Shown here: in pieces, positions 5,831 to 8,929 of the stretch | Position numbering within the stretch: the first letter of the stretch is position 1 | How the letters are laid out: each line of letters starts with the position of its first letter | NCBI GenBank assembly: GCA_030612905.1 | Contig: JAUWNA010000061.1 | Location: 1 to 8,929, forward strand | DNA: 8,929 nt | Source of the DNA: Promethearchaeota archaeon | GTDB taxonomy: Archaea > Asgardarchaeota > Lokiarchaeia > Sigyniarchaeales > SOKP01 | Direction: 5' to 3' | Made by a program: the position numbers and the translations under genes | The notes under the pieces: generated by a model | What the model was told of the DNA's origin: nothing | The model's database searches: none | What the model saw: the letters and a program-made list of their open reading frames with translations, nothing else

Positions 5831-6079
5831 TTACTCAATATCCTCTATTCTATTTTTTCTTATTTTATAGATTACTAACAATAATATTATTATTATTACA
5901 AAAATAAAAACGAAAACCAAGCTAATAAACATAATTGAAGGCACATCTCCAATATTTTCAAAAACCGTAAATCCAATCTTAATTTTAAAGAAAAAAACAC
6001 AAAAAATTATCGAAATTAATACCCCAAAAATGGTAAAATTCTTCCAAATATTTTTTTTACTTGTTTTATCATTACTCAA
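5831..6079 (-). CDS. Small two-span membrane protein, TTG start
   Basis: An 82-aa protein with a polar N-terminus (1-14, lysine-rich), a first membrane span at about 15-31, a short polar turn (GFTVFENIGDVPS), a second long span at about 48-71 and a charged tail YKIRKNRIEDIE. The start codon is TTG at 6077-6079. It is favoured because AGAGGT lies 8 nt upstream, across the stop of the preceding gene, and no in-frame ATG or GTG is near. No family recognised. Size and helix-turn-helix membrane topology resemble the two-span major capsid proteins of spindle-shaped archaeal viruses, but many unrelated small membrane proteins have this shape, so this is only a hypothesis. Confidence 0.75.
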   Translation of the reverse strand: MSNDKTSKKNIWKNFTIFGVLISIIFCVFFFKIKIGFTVFENIGDVPSIMFISLVFVFIFVIIIILLLVIYKIRKNRIEDIE

Positions 6080-6087
6080 GATTTTTT

Positions 6088-6093
6088 ACCTCT
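6088..6093 (-). promoter_or_regulatory. Ribosome binding site supporting the TTG start at 6079
   Basis: AGAGGT on the minus strand precedes the TTG at 6079-6077 by 8 nt and lies immediately after the stop of the gene ending at 6094, supporting the unusual TTG initiation. Confidence 0.7.
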
Positions 6094-6588
6094 TTAAACC
6101 TTTAATTGATATAATTTCTCTAAAAATATTACAAAAAAGACATAATATACTATAATTTGGAGCAAAAATAAATTAAAGACATCTCCCAAAATATAAATCG
6201 AGAAATACACTAACACTTGCGGGAAAACTAATAAAATCTGGAATCCATGAATATTTTGATACACATTCCCATAAAATATAAATAACGAACCATTTGAAAC
6301 TATAAATAAAAACAATAACAAACACGCTAAACTCATGATTGATGCGTTTCTAACTGATTTTAATTTAATATCTCCTGTGATGAAATATCCTACTATGAAA
6401 GCAATAATAACAGTAAATAAAAATAAACCCAAAATTATTATCAATAGCATTAAATTGTCTGAAATATTACCAATAAGTGTGTTTGTTAAAAACTGAGCAA
6501 ACATTACTTCTGTCATAAGCAATATTAATAGTGTAGAGACTGAACCAAGCCCTACAATGCTAATTTTTTGTTTCAAACTTATATTCAT
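6094..6588 (-). CDS. Multi-span integral membrane protein, function unknown
   Basis: A 164-aa, very hydrophobic protein with no recognised family. Predicted spans lie at about 10-30, 45-70, 83-106 and one or two within 116-158, giving four or five helices. Short loops carry few charges (GDIKLKSVRN at 72-81 is the main basic loop). The start is clear: GGTGAT (6595-6600) lies 6 nt before the ATG and overlaps the stop codon of the protease gene, so translation is probably coupled. It is the third gene of the array. Archaeal virus membrane proteins and secretion channel components can both look like this, so sequence alone does not decide. Confidence 0.8.
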   Translation of the reverse strand: MNISLKQKISIVGLGSVSTLLILLMTEVMFAQFLTNTLIGNISDNLMLLIIILGLFLFTVIIAFIVGYFITGDIKLKSVRNASIMSLACLLLFLFIVSNGSLFIFYGNVYQNIHGFQILLVFPQVLVYFSIYILGDVFNLFLLQIIVYYVFFVIFLEKLYQLKV

Positions 6589-6599
6589 CTTTTAATCAC

Positions 6600-7349
6600 C
6601 TAAAGACCTGTAATTTGATAAAACTGAACCACGAAAAGAATATTTAAGAGGAAATGAGCCAAAATGACTGATGTAAGATCTTTATTCCACCAATATACTG
6701 TGCCTAACCATAAGCCTCCCATGAAGACCATTAGTAGCAAGCGTGGTTGTGAATAATAGTTCACGTGAAACAGAGCGAATATAATAGCAGATAGGATTAT
6801 ACTCCCTAATTCTATGTAAGACATTTCTTTGTTTGGTTTCTTTTTTTTTGGACTGTATTTCCACACAGTAAATTTGTCCTTAGATTTTTCTCCTGTTTTA
6901 AAAGGAATCTCTAAAAGCATTCCTCTAAAGAAATACTCTTCACAAACCGAACAAAACACAATTGCCAAAGCCATTTCTTCCCTCGTAATTAGAGGTACTA
7001 TTTGAAACGTAAATTGAATGAGAGCGATGACTCCAAACGTTATACCAAAACGAAAAAACGTGTTTGGATGCACCTTTTTAAATGGTTTTGGATATATTCT
7101 CATTTTTCCAGTGTGTAACAAATCCAATAAAAGCAGTCCAGACAATCCAATCAACCCTTCCACAATACACATTTGTCCAAAAAACTCATCTATGTGTAGA
7201 ATTCCAATACTGAACTGAAATCCAACAGCAAGCACACAAAACCAATACGACAACACCGTGTGGGTTGATTCAGTCCAATATTCTTGATCTGATTCAATTC
7301 TTCTATCCGTTCTGGAGCCTTCTCTTCCGTACGATTTACGTGTGGTCAT
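6600..7349 (-). CDS. CPBP family intramembrane metalloprotease (CAAX/Rce1-like)
   Basis: A 249-aa polytopic protein with the three CPBP (CAAX protease and bacteriocin-processing, formerly Abi) motifs. EEYFFRG at 137-143 supplies the Glu pair and Arg142, FALFH at 191-195 supplies His195, and HFLLN at 232-236 supplies His232 and Asn236. These are the residues expected for an active glutamate-type intramembrane protease. The N-terminal 30 residues are hydrophilic. Membrane segments fall near 31-50, 58-78, 98-120, 125-145, 180-197, 203-221 and 226-245. A basic stretch (about 151-176, with KKKK over a 9-base homopolymer at 6841-6849) separates motifs 1 and 2. The ATG is supported by AGGAGG at 7360-7365, 10 nt upstream, inside the preceding gene. 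Known family roles: prenyl-protein or peptide cleavage in membranes, bacteriocin immunity and export. Its position between a surface protein and small membrane proteins suggests it processes an operon partner; the substrate is unknown. Confidence 0.93.
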   Translation of the reverse strand: MTTRKSYGREGSRTDRRIESDQEYWTESTHTVLSYWFCVLAVGFQFSIGILHIDEFFGQMCIVEGLIGLSGLLLLDLLHTGKMRIYPKPFKKVHPNTFFRFGITFGVIALIQFTFQIVPLITREEMALAIVFCSVCEEYFFRGMLLEIPFKTGEKSKDKFTVWKYSPKKKKPNKEMSYIELGSIILSAIIFALFHVNYYSQPRLLLMVFMGGLWLGTVYWWNKDLTSVILAHFLLNILFVVQFYQITGL

Positions 7350-8929
7350 AAAAACCCTTCCTCCTATCTACAGATGCTTGTCTTTTTCTTTTGTGTCTTA
7401 ATCGAGTGTCTTCGGGTGTTTCGTCTCTACTACTTTTCATGTAAGCCCATGCAAATACAACAACAACACTTAATACTGCTACACAAATTATAAATGCCAT
7501 AAAAACGTAAAAATCAGCTTCAAGTGGACGTGGAACAATTGGAACATCTGTTGAATAAAACCCAAAACTTACGATCTTATTGTTGGAAACCAATTCAACG
7601 TATTTAACATCAAGTTTCGTCCCATTTAAATCGTAAGCTGTAATTGTATATACGATGTCAGGTAAAAACCTGAATGACATGCCGTATTGTGCAGGAATTA
7701 TCTGTTCTACTACAATGTTAGAATTGTCTCTTTCTATTTCTATTCTAATCGAATGAGTGTAATTATTGTTTATTATAAGCGTATATACTTCGACTAAAAT
7801 GTTGTATTCTGTATATTGTCCTAAATTAACGTTTTGATCGAATATTGTGGCGTTAAAAAAATCCAACACCCTAAGGTTGTTTACGTCTTGTTTTAAAACG
7901 TTAAATCCAAAATCCCTTCTCTCTCCATTGACATAAAACCTAACTAAATCTCTGTTTAATCCTAATCCGTCAAAATTAAATATAGAAAAATAAACGTCAA
8001 AATAAGTGGAATTTAGTTCGTACGCTTGATTTGAGTCCAAATAGATGATAAACTGTTTGTAATTGTTGTTGTCATCGTAATATTCTATTTGGTAATATGC
8101 TTTTAATAACGTAAAATATTTAGAATCACCAGAAAGCAACGGATAAATGTGCGTGGAATTTATGGTTAATATGGTCGATATTTCTAACAAACTTTTTATT
8201 TGCAACGAATAGACTTCCAATTCTAAATTTATATAAGGCGATGTAATTAATATCTCAAAAGTATTGATTGAAGTGTCAAAAAGATCATAAACAGTTATGT
8301 AAACATAAGTGCCTTTATCAACAGAAAATATTGAGTCTAAAATCCAAGAATCGTTATATACGCCATTTAAACTTCTATTTAACCATATATGATAATCTGT
8401 AAACTCTAAATGGATTCCTTCGGTATTTAATAATGTTAAACGACATTCTAATCTGAAAAAACCAAGAATTACCGTTCTGCTTTCTGGCAATGGTTTCCAT
8501 TCGTCAAGATATTCCTCGTTGGCGATGCTCCACAACCGATATTCCACATCTTCGTCAGGTAAATATTGTTCTATTGTATTTTGAGCTGAAACCGTGAGAT
8601 TGTCTATTAAATCTTGATATTTTAAATGAATTACAATAGCGTCGTCTTCGTAATTGTTGACGAACTCCCAAACGTCGATTCTATCTTCCATTAAAGAGTA
8701 ATTAAAGGCCACATCGCTCCAATTTAACAACGAAGAAAACATGGTTTCCTTGTATAATTCCGTGAGGAAATCGTTTTGCTGGTATGTAAGCGATATATTG
8801 CCTAAAATACAATCGGAATTAAATTCTAAACTTGTTTCAACGTTAAGAATTGCAGAATAGATCGTGTCGTTTACGAAGAGGATTTGATTGGTGAGGTCTA
8901 ACGCCATCGTGTTAATGCTATTGTTAATG
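7336..8929 (-). CDS. C-terminally anchored surface glycoprotein, 5' end outside the window
   Basis: A predicted extracellular protein held by one C-terminal membrane span. The first ATG in view is at 8907 (523 aa from there), but the frame stays open for seven more codons to the window edge (I-N-N-S-I-N-T) and no Shine-Dalgarno precedes that ATG. The true start, and probably a signal peptide, therefore lie beyond 8929. Residues 1-460 (counted from 8907) are beta-rich and Ig-like in texture, for example the segment FNFDGLGLNRDLVRFYVNG. They carry twelve N-X-S/T sequons (NDT, NIS, NWS, NYS, NLT, NRS, NDS, NST twice, NAT, NYT, NGT), plus NNS upstream. Residues 466-490 form the membrane span and 491-523 a strongly basic cytoplasmic tail. 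It overlaps the protease gene by 14 nt. Known: archaeal S-layer proteins, adhesins and viral spikes share this plan. Inferred: a spike or adhesin. No specific family recognised. Confidence 0.85.
   Translation of the reverse strand, partial: INNSINTMALDLTNQILFVNDTIYSAILNVETSLEFNSDCILGNISLTYQQNDFLTELYKETMFSSLLNWSDVAFNYSLMEDRIDVWEFVNNYEDDAIVIHLKYQDLIDNLTVSAQNTIEQYLPDEDVEYRLWSIANEEYLDEWKPLPESRTVILGFFRLECRLTLLNTEGIHLEFTDYHIWLNRSLNGVYNDSWILDSIFSVDKGTYVYITVYDLFDTSINTFEILITSPYINLELEVYSLQIKSLLEISTILTINSTHIYPLLSGDSKYFTLLKAYYQIEYYDDNNNYKQFIIYLDSNQAYELNSTYFDVYFSIFNFDGLGLNRDLVRFYVNGERRDFGFNVLKQDVNNLRVLDFFNATIFDQNVNLGQYTEYNILVEVYTLIINNNYTHSIRIEIERDNSNIVVEQIIPAQYGMSFRFLPDIVYTITAYDLNGTKLDVKYVELVSNNKIVSFGFYSTDVPIVPRPLEADFYVFMAFIICVAVLSVVVVFAWAYMKSSRDETPEDTRLRHKRKRQASVDRRKGFYDHT

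Noticed and set aside
6682..6864. 60-codon minus-strand frame inside the protease gene
   Set aside because: It overlaps the CPBP motif 2 region in another frame. The protease motifs show which frame is real.
7018..7218. Plus-strand open frame antisense to the protease gene
   Set aside because: No ribosome site and no family resemblance; it is a shadow of the protease coding frame. The same holds for 3913-4122 against the genes at 3063-4106 and 4099-4755.

Overview
This is an AT-rich window in which every convincing gene lies on the minus strand, so it reads right to left. The genes form one tightly packed operon-like array (about 1559-8929) with gaps or overlaps of about 20 nt or less. Most starts have strong Shine-Dalgarno sequences (GGAGG, AGGAGA, AGGTGA). 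The large surface protein at the right end has dense N-glycosylation sequons, beta-rich Ig-like sequence, one C-terminal membrane anchor and a basic tail. Together with the low GC, this looks archaeal, and Asgard-like from family resemblance as I remember it. That placement is an inference. No rRNA, tRNA or replication gene is present to confirm it.

Layout in transcription order: (1) 8929-7336, a C-terminally anchored surface glycoprotein, cut by the window edge; (2) 7349-6600, a CPBP/Rce1-type intramembrane protease with all its motifs; (3) 6588-6094, a multi-span membrane protein; (4) 6079-5831, a two-span protein with a TTG start; (5) 5827-5573, a two-span protein with a charged tail; (6) 5573-5028, a four-span protein; (7) 5007-4762, a two-span basic protein; (8) 4755-4099, a two-span protein with a long acidic coiled-coil tail; (9) 4106-3063, a mostly soluble protein with coiled coil and C-terminal anchor; (10) 3059-2574, a soluble helical protein whose reading frame appears to begin at ACG; (11) 2566-1559, a P-loop ATPase with a C-terminal winged-helix-like region. 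A hairpin with an internal 11-bp tandem repeat follows the last stop.

Positions 1-1558 contain no convincing gene. The left part (about 1-450) is dense in short repeats: twelve copies of an 8-mer close to ATCTTAGA in both orientations, two full copies and one edge-cut copy of the palindrome CTTATATTTTATAAG, and several hairpins. This resembles an iteron-type origin or a regulator-binding region. The part at 850-1380 carries two copies of a longer degenerate non-coding repeat, a perfect 14-bp palindrome and terminator-like hairpins.

The combination of one glycosylated spike-like protein, an intramembrane protease, seven membrane proteins of which three are tiny two-span proteins, and a terminal motor-type ATPase, next to an iteron-like non-coding block, suggests the morphogenesis or secretion module of an archaeal mobile element (membrane-enveloped or spindle-shaped virus, or a conjugative or plasmid-like element). 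A cellular membrane-complex operon cannot be excluded. The sharpest anomaly is gene 10: an open frame of 54 codons without any ATG, GTG or TTG precedes its first methionine, and a perfect GGGAGGT sits 9 nt before an ACG.
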